Of a stretch of DNA of 49,319 bases, positions 7,767 through 16,574 are shown one piece after another. How positions within the stretch are numbered: the stretch's first letter is position 1; each line of letters starts with the position of its first letter. A model generated the notes under the pieces. The model did no database searches. It saw nothing but the letters and a program-made list of their open reading frames with translations, and was not told the DNA's origin. This DNA comes from Planctomycetota bacterium. GTDB taxonomy: Bacteria > Planctomycetota > UBA1135 > GCA-002686595. Made by a program: the position numbers and the translations under genes. The DNA is taken from positions 1 to 49,319 of the forward strand of contig PBIX01000025.1 in assembly GCA_002720975.1 (NCBI GenBank), written 5' to 3'.

Positions 7767-10469
7767 TCAGCGCTCCGCGTAATCCAGCAATTGCGCAGCT
7801 TCTTGCGTCACTGGAGCCTCTGGACCATGCCTCTCCAGGAAGAACCGGTGGGCGGCACGTAGGGGAACGACGGCCTCCGCAGCCCGCTCCAAGGCCAGTA
7901 GGGACTTGCCCTTCACAAACCAGGATTCCGCCAGCAGGTCCTCGTTGAGTGGCACCTGGGAGGCAGCGACATCCTCTACCCGCTGGGCTCTAATCAGTGT
8001 CTCCCGGGGATTGTTCGTATGCGCGTACTTCACTCCCAACTCGAGTTGCAGCCACAGATTGTCCACATGATCCTCGCCATAGATCATGGACGCCAGTCTC
8101 AGGGACTCCTCCAAGACTTCGATCCCCTCTTCTTGCTCACCTGCCCGATATAGCGCTTGACCGAGGCTATGAATGAGGGTCAACAAGTCAGGCGCCGCAG
8201 GGTCCAACACTCCCCGGGCTTGCTCAAGAACCCGCTGCCGCAATTCGATTCCGGCAACCGCCTCGCCGCAAAGTTCCAATGCTTGCGCCAACGTGTTTTG
8301 AGCCATAAGGGTCTCGTGATGACTTACCCCCCAGGTTCTGGACATCAACTCCATTGCGGGTTCGAGCAGGACACGCGCCTCTTCCCCCCGACCCGATTCG
8401 ACCTGATAGTTTGCTAGCGCTGCTGTCGCGTACAGACGAAGGGGATGGTTCTCCTTCAGGTCCGAGGAGAGGCGCCGATGCAGGCGCTTCAATAGCTCCA
8501 CAGATTCCTCGGGACGCCCAAGGGCTGCCATGATCCCGGCCTCGTTCATCGTCGTCATGGAGACTTGGCTGTTGGGCGCTCCGGGAATCTTTTCGAGCCG
8601 CTCTCGGACGGAGGTGCACAAATCCAAGCCCTCTTCCTCCCTGCCTAGCCGTACCAGACAGCCCCCCAGGTCACTCTCCACACGAAGCACCCTCAACGAC
8701 AATTCACCTTCCAGGTCTATCAGCACCTCGCGGGCCGTGCGCATCAACTCTTCAGCGCGAACCAGGTCGCCCGCGATGTAGACCAGTCTTGAACCAAGGT
8801 AGCCTCTCGCAATCGCCGTCGACAACTGGTGCTCCCCGACGGCAGCGGCCGTGGTCGATACGAGCTCTTCCGCGATGGTTAGTGCTGCCCCTCCATCCCC
8901 TTGAGCGTACTTCACACTCGACAGCCGAATCCCAAGCTCGACGAGCCTCAAATCCCCAGGGGAAAGGAGGTTCACCCCCAACTGAAGCGCCAACTGGACC
9001 TCGTTTTCGGCTTTGTCGAATAGCCCAAGCTGAAAGAAGGTCTCGGAAATTGAGCTGCGAAACTCCAGTTCGCCGTGGGCGTCACCTTCAAAGGTATCCG
9101 CCCCGTCTGCACTGGCCGACTCGAGCAGGCTGTCCACCCGCACGGCTACGCCAGCACCGGGAGCCAGACTCTCGATGGAGTCCAGCAGCGACTCACGAGC
9201 GGCGACCCTGCGGTTGGATTCCAATTCGCGCAAGTTGCGTTCGCTCTCCGCCTGGAAGTACATGTCGAGGCTCACCGCGAGGCCCACTCCCAGGCCAATG
9301 ATCAGAATGGTCGCCGCCGTCACAGGGATACGGTTGCGAAGCACGAATTTCTTTACTCGATAGGCCGCGCTGGGAGGTCCAGCCTCCAAGGGCTCGTGCT
9401 CCAGGTAGCGGCGGAAGTCGTCTGCCAAGGCTGCCGCCGTCGAGTAGCGCCGCCCGACCTCCTTCTCCAGCGCCTTCATCAGGACCCACTCCAGGTCACC
9501 ACCCAGATCCGGCTCGAGCAGACTCGGACGAACCGGCTGCCCTTCGAGGATGGCCATGGCAATTGAAGCCAGGTCCGATTTCATCTCACCGTATGGAGAG
9601 CGGCCGCAGAGAACCTCGTAGAAGACCACGCCCAGTGAGTACACGTCGCTGCGAGCATCAAGCTTGGCGCCTCGCACCTGCTCCGGACTCATGTAGCGCA
9701 TGGTCCCCACGATCTCGCCGGTACGAGTCAGATCCGCGCCGAGAGCCTTCTCCAGATCCATGGCCCGGGCCACGCCATAGTCAATCACCTTGGGACGGCC
9801 TTCCCTGTCCACCAGGATATTCCCGGGCTTGAGATCGCGGTGCAGGATACCCTTGTGGTGACCGTGCTCAACGGCTGCGCAGATCTGGATGAAGAGTTCG
9901 ATCCGGTCACGCAGGGTCAATTCCGGATTCGATCCGTATTCGGTGAGGATCTGGGCTCCCTCCACGTACTCCATCGCGAAGTAGGGCCAGGGCTTCTGAC
10001 TTGAATCGACCCAGACGCCAGCGTCGTAGACCTGCGCGATTCCAGGGTGTTGGAGTTGTGCCAGGAAGCGCGCCTCTTCCTCGAAGCGGGCCATGTGCCG
10101 TTCGGTGGCCAAGCCCGGGGCCAAGACCTTGAGCGCCACGAGCCGCTCAGGGCTCTTCTGGAGGGCTTCAAAAACCTTGCCCATGCCACCGGCGCCGATC
10201 TCCCGGCGGATGCTGTAGCCGCCAATGTCTGATCCGGCGCCGGGCTGCTCATCCTCTCGGAACAAGCGGTGGAACGCCGTCCCTTCCAACAGGCGGGCTT
10301 GATCACTGTCTCGGGTCCCTTCCTCCAGCCGCGCCAGGCGCATGACCTCTTCGGCCAATTCCTGGTCTCCCTCGCAGAGTTCGGCAACACAGCCCTCCCG
10401 CTTGGCAGGAGCGGATTCCAATGCCTCCTCCAGAATGGGTCGGACTTTGAGCCACTGGACTTTGCTCAA
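7767..10469 (-). CDS. Transmembrane Ser/Thr protein kinase with TPR region
   Basis: This is a 900-residue Hanks-type kinase. A short N-terminal region (1-80) precedes the kinase domain (about 85-355): glycine loop GAGGMGKV (92-99), Lys114 in VALKVL, Glu131/132 in helix C, catalytic loop HRDLKPGN (210-217, Asp212), the metal motif as DYG rather than DFG (230-232), and the activation segment ending MSPEQ. All catalytic residues are present, so it should be active. One membrane helix lies at about 381-402 (IPVTAATILIIGLGVGLAV). The C-terminal 450 residues are helical with TPR-like pairs and would face outside the cytosol. Its ATG overlaps the sigma factor stop by 4 nt (ATGA), so the two are translationally coupled. 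ECF-kinase pairs of this type are common in planctomycetes; the kinase probably controls, or is controlled with, the sigma factor (inference). Confidence 0.93.
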   Translation of the reverse strand: MSKVQWLKVRPILEEALESAPAKREGCVAELCEGDQELAEEVMRLARLEEGTRDSDQARLLEGTAFHRLFREDEQPGAGSDIGGYSIRREIGAGGMGKVFEALQKSPERLVALKVLAPGLATERHMARFEEEARFLAQLQHPGIAQVYDAGVWVDSSQKPWPYFAMEYVEGAQILTEYGSNPELTLRDRIELFIQICAAVEHGHHKGILHRDLKPGNILVDREGRPKVIDYGVARAMDLEKALGADLTRTGEIVGTMRYMSPEQVRGAKLDARSDVYSLGVVFYEVLCGRSPYGEMKSDLASIAMAILEGQPVRPSLLEPDLGGDLEWVLMKALEKEVGRRYSTAAALADDFRRYLEHEPLEAGPPSAAYRVKKFVLRNRIPVTAATILIIGLGVGLAVSLDMYFQAESERNLRELESNRRVAARESLLDSIESLAPGAGVAVRVDSLLESASADGADTFEGDAHGELEFRSSISETFFQLGLFDKAENEVQLALQLGVNLLSPGDLRLVELGIRLSSVKYAQGDGGAALTIAEELVSTTAAAVGEHQLSTAIARGYLGSRLVYIAGDLVRAEELMRTAREVLIDLEGELSLRVLRVESDLGGCLVRLGREEEGLDLCTSVRERLEKIPGAPNSQVSMTTMNEAGIMAALGRPEESVELLKRLHRRLSSDLKENHPLRLYATAALANYQVESGRGEEARVLLEPAMELMSRTWGVSHHETLMAQNTLAQALELCGEAVAGIELRQRVLEQARGVLDPAAPDLLTLIHSLGQALYRAGEQEEGIEVLEESLRLASMIYGEDHVDNLWLQLELGVKYAHTNNPRETLIRAQRVEDVAASQVPLNEDLLAESWFVKGKSLLALERAAEAVVPLRAAHRFFLERHGPEAPVTQEAAQLLDYAER

Positions 10470-11047
10470 GTGCGCGCCTCTTCGCTCAGGTCATCCAAGA
10501 GCCAGAGCTTCGCCGCCCGCCATCGACGCTCAACAGTACGCACACTGACGTTCAATTGGTCCGCGATTTCCTCGTGCGCCATGCCCGCATAGAACCTCAG
10601 TTGAACCAACTCCGCGAGATCGGGGTCTTCCGCTTCCAGGCGACTCAACGCCTCGTCGAGCTCAAGCACCGAGTCCACGTCTTCATCGCCCATGTGTATC
10701 TCTTCGTTCAATGATACCGGTTTCTCACCACCACCGCGCTTGATCGCCTGTCGTCCACGCGCATGGTCCACAAGTACCGAGCGCATAGCGCAAGCCGCGG
10801 CCTTGAAGAAGTGCCGCCGGCTCTCCCAAGAATGCTCCTCGGAATCCGGTTGAACCCTCATCCAGATTTCGTTGACCAGAGCCGTCGGTTGAAGAGTGTG
10901 ATCGGCGCGCTGCCGCACCATCTGGATCTTGGCCATCTGCTTGAGTTCACCGTAGAGCAGTGCCACGAAGTCCTCAGGGATTGAGGCATCATCCTTGCTC
11001 ATACCATTCAAGATAGCTGTCATTTGAGTCTGGAAGGGGTCACTCAT
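10466..11047 (-). CDS. ECF-type RNA polymerase sigma factor
   Basis: This is a 193-residue sigma-70 family regulator of the ECF type (Sigma70_ECF, PF07638-like). Region 2 contains LLYGELKQMAKIQMVRQRAD and ALVNEIWMRV, with the FFKAAACAMRSVLVDHARGR segment typical of this subgroup. Region 4 has a helix-turn-helix, HEEIADQLNVSVRTVERRW, for -35 recognition. The linker carries an acidic stretch (MGDEDVDSVLELDEAL). No anti-sigma gene is adjacent; instead the stop overlaps the Ser/Thr kinase start by 4 nt, as in ECFs thought to be controlled by phosphorylation. The secreted thioredoxin-like/repeat protein gene lies upstream on the same strand and may belong to the same unit or be a target. Confidence 0.93.
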   Translation of the reverse strand: MSDPFQTQMTAILNGMSKDDASIPEDFVALLYGELKQMAKIQMVRQRADHTLQPTALVNEIWMRVQPDSEEHSWESRRHFFKAAACAMRSVLVDHARGRQAIKRGGGEKPVSLNEEIHMGDEDVDSVLELDEALSRLEAEDPDLAELVQLRFYAGMAHEEIADQLNVSVRTVERRWRAAKLWLLDDLSEEART

Positions 11048-11056
11048 GAGCCTCCA

Positions 11057-11062
11057 ATTCTA
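11057..11062 (-). promoter_or_regulatory. Candidate -10 box (TAGAAT) for the ECF sigma gene
   Basis: On the minus strand TAGAAT ends 9 nt before the ATG at 11047. No good -35 match is visible. If used, the transcript would have almost no leader and would carry the sigma-kinase pair independently of the upstream gene. Confidence 0.35.
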
Positions 11063-11104
11063 TGCTCCGGCAAACGTGAAAATGCAGAGTAATTCGGCGG
11101 ACGA

Positions 11105-11282
11105 CTAGGGTGCGGCAGCCCCACCGGCGCTTCTCAGGCTTCTACCTACGAGCATGGAGAAGGAAGTCAGGAGCACAGCAGTGAGGATGAGAACCCTATT
11201 GAAGCGGACTTCGAGTAATGGCTCACCGGTCTGAGCCGCGGGATCGACGGAAGCGACGGGCATCTCTACTTGGAAGACCACC
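11105..11282 (-). pseudogene. Out-of-frame 3' tail of the thioredoxin-like/repeat protein
   Basis: Removing one G from the minus-strand GG at 11281-11282 turns NER-GGLPSRD into NER-VVFQVEMPVASVDPA. The new frame continues to a stop at 11105 as TGEPLLEVRFNRVLILTAVL and then a hydrophobic segment with a short polar end. This reads as a natural C-terminus with one membrane helix, whereas the uncorrected frame ends in an Arg/Ser-rich run (RRFRRSRGSDR). Either the assembly has one extra base here or the gene is genuinely broken at its end. Confidence 0.65.
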
Positions 11283-13520
11283 GCGCTCGTTCTCGGGCAG
11301 CATGAGCCACTCGGGCTCCAAGCTGTCCAGAGCGACCTGCAGTCGGAGCGCGTGGCCCTCCAGGTTTTGCTCGTTGAAGTACACGAGCAGCATCTTGGCC
11401 GTGCCCACCGCTGATATTCCAAGTCCATCCAGGCTGGCAGAGGCCTCTCGACGACGAGCAAATGAGCCCAGGATCAACTCAAGGGACTCTTTGTGCTCGC
11501 CGGCCTCCAAGGCCAAACGGCCACGACCCGCCAGCGCCATGGCCACGTAGTGATCGGAGCTGGCACGGTTGGCGGGGTTGACGACGATCGCCTGCTCGTA
11601 GCGTTCAACGGCCCGACCATAGGCGCTTTGAGCGGAGGGGCCATCGCCCACACGCCGGTGGTATTCGGCCACCACGAGCGAAGCGTAGCCGGCGAACCAG
11701 TGCAACTGTGGCGAGGCATCCGGCTCGCGCATCATCGCCTCGTAGACGGCCTCGAGGCCATCGAAAGCACCCAGTCGCTGACGTCGCAAGACGCGCGTAC
11801 GCAAGCGAGCGTGGAGTTCCCAGGAGTCGGGGAAGCGTCCGAGCCCCTCGTCCAGAACCCGTTGCGCATGAGCTCCGGCGCCAATGGCCGCCAGGAAGTC
11901 GTAGTACCGTACCGCGTGATCATCACGTCCAAAGGGGTGGACCGCCAGCAATGCGTGGGCGGCATGCAGATCCGTCAACCACTCCCGCGGCCACTCGCGC
12001 TTGTCACGATAGGAGTCCGCGATGGCCCGCTGCCGACCCGAGGCGAAGAGGTCGAGCACCATCATGGTGCTCCAGGAGCTGGTGTCAGCGGGCATGGAGC
12101 GCACGGCGAGGGCGGCGCGCTCCTGCGCGTTCGCCCTCTCGCCCAACTCCTGAGCGGCAGCGGCGACAATGCTGTGTACGCGCCAGTCATCCACACCCAT
12201 CTCTTCAGCCTGGGCCGCGGTGCGCCGGGCGTCCTCCAGGAGCAGGCGCCGGAAGCGCGGCTCGTGCTGGCCTTCCACGGCCAGACGCAGATACGAATCA
12301 GCCAGCTCCAACAGGGCGTCCGTGTCCTGGGGCGCGGTCTGCGCCTGGTCGGCTCTGCTCTGGAGCTGATCGGCGAGGTCCAACCTCCCGGTGCTGTCCA
12401 CGCGGTACTCCGCGCGCACGAGAGCCGCGGTCCACTCTTCAGCGTTGAGCACCTCCGACTTCTCCCCCAGTCCGCGGTGCACGCGGGCCAGGGTGGTGGC
12501 TTTGCGGGAGCCTTTTCCCAGACGGTCGAGAGCGTCGATCAGAGGGCCGCGCTCGGCCTCTTCGGTCATCACCTCGAGCGCATCGCCCAGCAGAACAACA
12601 GCACTGTCGGGCGCATTCTCAGACAGGTCCTGCCAGGCCACCTGACGCAGCTCGTCGTCCTTGCCGAAGAGCGCCAGGCGCAGGAGATCCACCTGCGGGA
12701 TCTCGGTGTTCGCCACGGCCGCCTGCAGGATGGCCTTGCGCTCGGCACGGGTCCCCTGCCGATAGGCACGCTCCACGAATTCACGGTCGCCCACGTCACG
12801 ACTGGCCGTCAGGCGCGGGGCATCCGCCAAGCTGCGGTCGGGCATGATCTGCTCGGGCGGATTACCCGTGCCGGTGCGAATGGCCTGGAAGACACTCTTG
12901 GTGTCAAACGCGTAGTAGACGTCGTAGACCTCTTCGCCCGGGACCTCGCCGGCTTCCAGCTCGGGCTCACGGGAGAGCGCAATGTGCCGGGGCGAGATGC
13001 GTTTGCCCTCGAAGTACTTCTCGTAGAGGATCGGCTCGATGGCGATGTGCTCACCACAGGTCACGGTCCCGAAGCGCGGACAGGGGATGCGCTCGCCGTC
13101 TTCATCGTGATCGCGCGGGGTGTGCCGGTAGGTGGAGGCGATCACGCACACGTAGGGCTCGTAGAGGACAGCGGCCGCGGGCTGACGATAGCGCACACCC
13201 GCGTAGTGCTCGGAGGCAATCTCCCCGTCCATGTTGACGCACACCAGAACGCGCTTGCCGGTCGCCTCGGACACTGCCCAAGCATCTTCAAAGGTGCGCT
13301 GCCAGGTGATGAGGCAGGGCATGGCCCACTCCTCGGCGGTCGGCGCGCGCCACATCTCTTCGCGTTCAAGGGTGCCCTCGGCATCGCCGGGCGTCTCGGT
13401 CTCCTCAGGCTCCTGGAGCACCTCGGGGACAACGGGCGGTTCGGGCGTCTCCGGCTCTTGGGCCAGGACGATCGTGGTCGGCATCAGGGCCGCCAGCAGG
13501 AAGGCGCGAGGTAGAAGCAT
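11223..13520 (-). CDS. Secreted thioredoxin-like protein with HEAT/TPR-like repeats (probable 3' frameshift)
   Basis: As read, this is 765 residues. It has a signal peptide (MLLPRAFLLAALMPTTIVLAQ) and a Pro/Glu-rich linker (22-55). About residues 65-190 resemble a thioredoxin fold: TFEDAWAVSEATGKRVLVCV with a NMDGEIASEHYAG strand-loop in place of a CxxC site, so it is probably not a redox enzyme. A helical section follows with HEAT-like repeats (RKAILQAAVANTEIPQVDLL, DDELRQVAWQDLSENAPDSA) and TPR-like pairs to about residue 730. The end appears frameshifted at 11281-11282; the corrected product would be about 804 residues with a C-terminal membrane helix. It lies 57 nt upstream of the ECF-kinase pair (measured from the corrected stop) and may sense or scaffold something in the envelope for that system. 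No named family is recognised. Confidence 0.75.
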   Translation of the reverse strand: MLLPRAFLLAALMPTTIVLAQEPETPEPPVVPEVLQEPEETETPGDAEGTLEREEMWRAPTAEEWAMPCLITWQRTFEDAWAVSEATGKRVLVCVNMDGEIASEHYAGVRYRQPAAAVLYEPYVCVIASTYRHTPRDHDEDGERIPCPRFGTVTCGEHIAIEPILYEKYFEGKRISPRHIALSREPELEAGEVPGEEVYDVYYAFDTKSVFQAIRTGTGNPPEQIMPDRSLADAPRLTASRDVGDREFVERAYRQGTRAERKAILQAAVANTEIPQVDLLRLALFGKDDELRQVAWQDLSENAPDSAVVLLGDALEVMTEEAERGPLIDALDRLGKGSRKATTLARVHRGLGEKSEVLNAEEWTAALVRAEYRVDSTGRLDLADQLQSRADQAQTAPQDTDALLELADSYLRLAVEGQHEPRFRRLLLEDARRTAAQAEEMGVDDWRVHSIVAAAAQELGERANAQERAALAVRSMPADTSSWSTMMVLDLFASGRQRAIADSYRDKREWPREWLTDLHAAHALLAVHPFGRDDHAVRYYDFLAAIGAGAHAQRVLDEGLGRFPDSWELHARLRTRVLRRQRLGAFDGLEAVYEAMMREPDASPQLHWFAGYASLVVAEYHRRVGDGPSAQSAYGRAVERYEQAIVVNPANRASSDHYVAMALAGRGRLALEAGEHKESLELILGSFARRREASASLDGLGISAVGTAKMLLVYFNEQNLEGHALRLQVALDSLEPEWLMLPENERGGLPSRDARRFRRSRGSDR

Positions 13521-13529
13521 GGTGACAAT

Positions 13530-13535
13530 AGACTA
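13530..13535 (-). promoter_or_regulatory. Candidate -10 box (TAGTCT) for the thioredoxin-like/repeat gene
   Basis: On the minus strand GCTAGTCT is present, with TAGTCT ending 9 nt before the ATG at 13520. No -35 match at usual spacing. Confidence 0.35.
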
Positions 13536-13623
13536 GCACGGCAGAACTGAATGCCGCGTGACACGCCGTGCGGATCGGGTAAGAACCGGGCCCAACTCCC
13601 GCCTACTCGACCGTTCCCCCGTT

Positions 13624-15768
13624 CTACTCTTCGTCTGAGTCCCCGGTGTAGCCCAGGGCATCAAGCTGAGCTTGAACAGCGGCTGTCGTCTGCGCGGCCT
13701 GTCCGCTGACGAGTGGTTCATCCAAGGTCCTGAGCAGAGCACGCAGCTCTTTCAGCAGCGCCTTTCCACTTCCCGATCCACTCAGATCAAGGAGCTCCTT
13801 GGGATCCTGAGCCACGTCGTATTGGTGCAAGACCTGTCGCCCGTTTGCAGCCAGAATCCACTTGCGACCACGATGGACGACGGCCATGTCCAGGTTCTTT
13901 TGCCACGGCCGTGACTGGTAGCTGACGATGGGCGGCTCATCAGAGCTTTGACACAGATCCCTTCCGATCCAGTCGGAGTGGACCTGGATGCCCGCCAGAC
14001 CGGTCAGGGTGCGGGGCAGATCCACCAGACTGGCGGGCGAGGAATCGTCGCGTGGCGCGAGGCCTGGCGCGTGCAGGATCAGAGGCACCGCTGCCTCCTC
14101 GTCCCAGACCCCCTGGCCATGCTCGAAGACACCGTGCTCGCCAAAGGACTCACCGTGGTCGCTTGTGAATGCCACGACCCCGTTCTCGAGAATCCCCGCG
14201 CCCTCAAGAGAGTCGATAATGGAACCGAAGGCCAGGTCCAGCGAGGCGCTGGCGAGGCGATACCAGTTCTCGTACTCGCCCAAGGTGCTTCCGATTGCCC
14301 CGGCCGCAGGAGCCCCGCGCTTGAGAGTCTCGTAATCGCTAGCGATGGCCTTCTCGAGCTTCTCGAATGAGCGGCCTACGGGGTAGCTCTGTGCCAGACG
14401 CTCGCTTGTGATGTCGTCCACACGATAGGGCTTATGGGCGCGGTAGCTCTGCACGAACAGGAACAAGGGGCGTCCATCGTCCGCGTCCAACTCGCGCTGC
14501 ACGGAAGCCAGCATGCGCGGCACGTCCACCTCACCCTCCTCGAACCACTCGAAGCCCTGGGCAAAGCCAAAGGGACGGCCCACGAAACCGCCATCGGTAA
14601 TGGCCACGGTGCGATAGCCGGCGCTCTGGAAGTGCTCGGCCATGGTCCAGGCCTCGTCCGGCAGGCGGTCCTTGTAGAGGCGCACTGAAACCTGGGGCGG
14701 GTAGAGGCCGCTGAACATGGCGGCCTGGCTGGGCAGGGTCCAGGTGGCGGGTGCGCGGGTGTTGGTGAAGCGCAGGCCGCCAGCCGCGAGTTCGTTCAGT
14801 CGCGGGCACAGGTCCGGGTCGCCTCCCCAGTCCGCGAGGTTGTCCGCGCGGAAGGTGTCTGCCAGAAGCAACACAACGTCGCGTGACGATGATGCATCGT
14901 CATCTTGGAGGGGAGGACAGAGGATGGGCTTCAAGAAGGCCGTGAAGCCCGCCTGGGACCCGAGGACCTCGAGGGTCAACAACCCCCGGCCTTCCGCCAG
15001 AGAAATCTCCAGGCTGCGAGGTTGCGGCACGGCATCAAAGGGCCGTTGCTCCTCAAACACGACCTCCCCGTTCCAGAGAACCCGCACGTGCGCGTCCTGC
15101 GCCGGATTCCCCACGGCCACCCAGCGCGCGCGCAGCGCGCTCCCCCGGATCGCGGCGACCTCGAAGCTCGCGCTCTGGGAGGCAAGCAGTGGAATGCCCT
15201 CCGCCGAGTAAGGGCCCAGCTCTACCCGCCAAGCGCCGCTCTTCCCCGTGCCCAGATCCAGAGACTCACTCAGAGCAAGTGAGGGCGGAACGGAGGCCGT
15301 CGCATCCAGGAGCAGGTACACCCATGGCCCGGCAAGCAGGAAGGCTGGCCGCTTCTTGATCGTCCCCAGCAGAGCATGCAACTCGTCGTTCAGTTCGAGC
15401 CCCTGCAGGGCCACCTGCTGGTGCTCTTTGGCCTTGAGCCTGGGCTGGTGCAAGGGCCCTCCGCCCCCCACCAAGGTGCTGTCGGTACCGTGCGCCAAGC
15501 CCCCGAAGGGGCGTGCCGCACGCCATACGCCTTGACCAAGTGAGGCCCAGGACTTCGCATCCAATGAGACGGAGAAGCGGGTCCCGTCCGCATCGCTGGC
15601 AAGAGACACCGGGTGGCCGTGCCAGTCCAGCTGCCCCAACTCCCCGATGGGAGGCGGTAGGAAGCCCTGAGCCAGGCGCTGGTGATCGGGAAGCGTCGGC
15701 CTGTCACCGCAACCTGCGAGCCCACTTGCGAGGAGCAGGATGGGTAGCTTCGAGGACATGCGACTCAT
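13624..15768 (-). CDS. Sulfatase-fold lipoprotein without the FGly cysteine
   Basis: This is a 714-residue lipoprotein (lipobox LAGC, Cys20). Residues 30-290 are a beta-rich N-terminal region of unknown type. From about residue 300 it is an alkaline phosphatase/sulfatase superfamily domain: DVVLLLADTFRADNLADWGG gives the first metal site, and SDHGESFGEHGVFEHG the second. At the nucleophile position the sulfatase signature C-x-P-S-R is replaced by TLPSQ, with Thr344 where Cys would be and Gln348 for Arg. It therefore cannot form formylglycine. Thr is the nucleophile in LtaS-like and phosphoethanolamine transferases of the same superfamily, so a phosphodiesterase or phosphotransferase role at the envelope is more likely than sulfate hydrolysis (inference). 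It ends in a low-complexity acidic tail. It is last in a same-strand run with the TPR, FG-GAP and DUF5690 genes, 32 nt after the TPR stop. Confidence 0.88.
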   Translation of the reverse strand: MSRMSSKLPILLLASGLAGCGDRPTLPDHQRLAQGFLPPPIGELGQLDWHGHPVSLASDADGTRFSVSLDAKSWASLGQGVWRAARPFGGLAHGTDSTLVGGGGPLHQPRLKAKEHQQVALQGLELNDELHALLGTIKKRPAFLLAGPWVYLLLDATASVPPSLALSESLDLGTGKSGAWRVELGPYSAEGIPLLASQSASFEVAAIRGSALRARWVAVGNPAQDAHVRVLWNGEVVFEEQRPFDAVPQPRSLEISLAEGRGLLTLEVLGSQAGFTAFLKPILCPPLQDDDASSSRDVVLLLADTFRADNLADWGGDPDLCPRLNELAAGGLRFTNTRAPATWTLPSQAAMFSGLYPPQVSVRLYKDRLPDEAWTMAEHFQSAGYRTVAITDGGFVGRPFGFAQGFEWFEEGEVDVPRMLASVQRELDADDGRPLFLFVQSYRAHKPYRVDDITSERLAQSYPVGRSFEKLEKAIASDYETLKRGAPAAGAIGSTLGEYENWYRLASASLDLAFGSIIDSLEGAGILENGVVAFTSDHGESFGEHGVFEHGQGVWDEEAAVPLILHAPGLAPRDDSSPASLVDLPRTLTGLAGIQVHSDWIGRDLCQSSDEPPIVSYQSRPWQKNLDMAVVHRGRKWILAANGRQVLHQYDVAQDPKELLDLSGSGSGKALLKELRALLRTLDEPLVSGQAAQTTAAVQAQLDALGYTGDSDEE

Positions 15769-15776
15769 GGCTGACG

Positions 15777-15782
15777 AGTATA
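15777..15782 (-). promoter_or_regulatory. Candidate -10 box (TATACT) for the sulfatase-fold gene
   Basis: The minus strand reads GCTATACTCG, with TATACT ending 8 nt before the ATG at 15768. The same GCTATACTCG occurs on the plus strand at 4667-4676. It could give this gene its own short-leader transcript in addition to readthrough from the upstream operon. Confidence 0.35.
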
Positions 15783-15800
15783 GCAGTGCACGCCGCGCGG

Positions 15801-16574
15801 CTAGTTGTCCTCTCCACCCCGTGCGCGTTCACGCCAGAGCAGATGCAGCTCTCGGGCGGCACTCGCGGCGGCCTCATCCCCCAACCGTGCACAGATCTGG
15901 GACAACTTGTAGAAGGCCTCGTAGTGCGGGAAGAGCGAGACGCACTGCTCCAGACTCAGGCGCGCGGCCGCCGGGTCGTCGCGGGCGAGGTGCAGGTCGG
16001 CCCGGTGGGCGAGCACCTTGGCCTTGTCACGCGGGGCGCTGAAGCGTTCGAGGGCCGCGGTCAGACGCTCCTCGCAGTCGTCCAGCCGGCCCTCCTCGAA
16101 GTCGAGCAATGCCAGTCGGAAGGGGCTGTCGCCGCCGTCGGGGAACAGGACGCCGTCAGCCGTGTAGGCCTCGCGCGCGCCTTGCAGGTCGCCAGTCTCC
16201 TGCAGGCAGCGGCCCAAAAGAAAGAAAACCTGCCCCGCCTTGGGGTAGGTGGGGCCCGCAGCCAGGGCGCGCTCGACCCACGGCAGCGCCAGAGCGTATC
16301 GCTTCTGCTGGTGGTGCAGCCAACCCAGAAGAAAGGCCGCTTCACCATCGGAGTCCTGCCCCCACCAGGACTCCAAGGTAGCCTGGGCTGCATCCCACTG
16401 GGCCTGGGCCAGCTGCTGGCGGACCTCTTTGGCGCGCGCATCGGTGGAAGCGTCCGGAGGGGATTGGGCTTCGAACAGCGGCAGCGCAGCTTGCATGCGA
16501 GTGCGGATCGTGTCGGACGGAGGTGAACAGCCTACGGCCCACAGGACCACGCACAGGATGATTCGCTTTCTCAT
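15801..16574 (-). CDS. TPR lipoprotein
   Basis: This is a 257-residue lipoprotein (lipobox AVGC, Cys16) made of tetratricopeptide-like helical pairs. Repeats can be seen at about residues 75-110 (AAFLLGWLHHQQKRYALALP), 112-145 (AGQVFFLLGRCLQETGDLQG), 150-180 (FRLALLDFEEGRLDDCEERL) and 185-220 (VLAHRADLHLARDDPAAARL), and the C-terminus is helical. TPRs bind other proteins, so a scaffold role for the neighbouring exported proteins is plausible. Its ATG overlaps the stop of the FG-GAP/UnbV gene by 4 nt, indicating translational coupling and probably linked stoichiometry. Confidence 0.87.
   Translation of the reverse strand: MRKRIILCVVLWAVGCSPPSDTIRTRMQAALPLFEAQSPPDASTDARAKEVRQQLAQAQWDAAQATLESWWGQDSDGEAAFLLGWLHHQQKRYALALPWVERALAAGPTYPKAGQVFFLLGRCLQETGDLQGAREAYTADGVLFPDGGDSPFRLALLDFEEGRLDDCEERLTAALERFSAPRDKAKVLAHRADLHLARDDPAAARLSLEQCVSLFPHYEAFYKLSQICARLGDEAAASAARELHLLWRERARGGEDN

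Noticed and set aside
11493-13514. 673-codon open frame on the plus strand
   Set aside because: It is antisense to the thioredoxin-like/repeat gene, has biased low-complexity Gly/Val/His composition typical of GC-rich shadows, and no recognisable domain.
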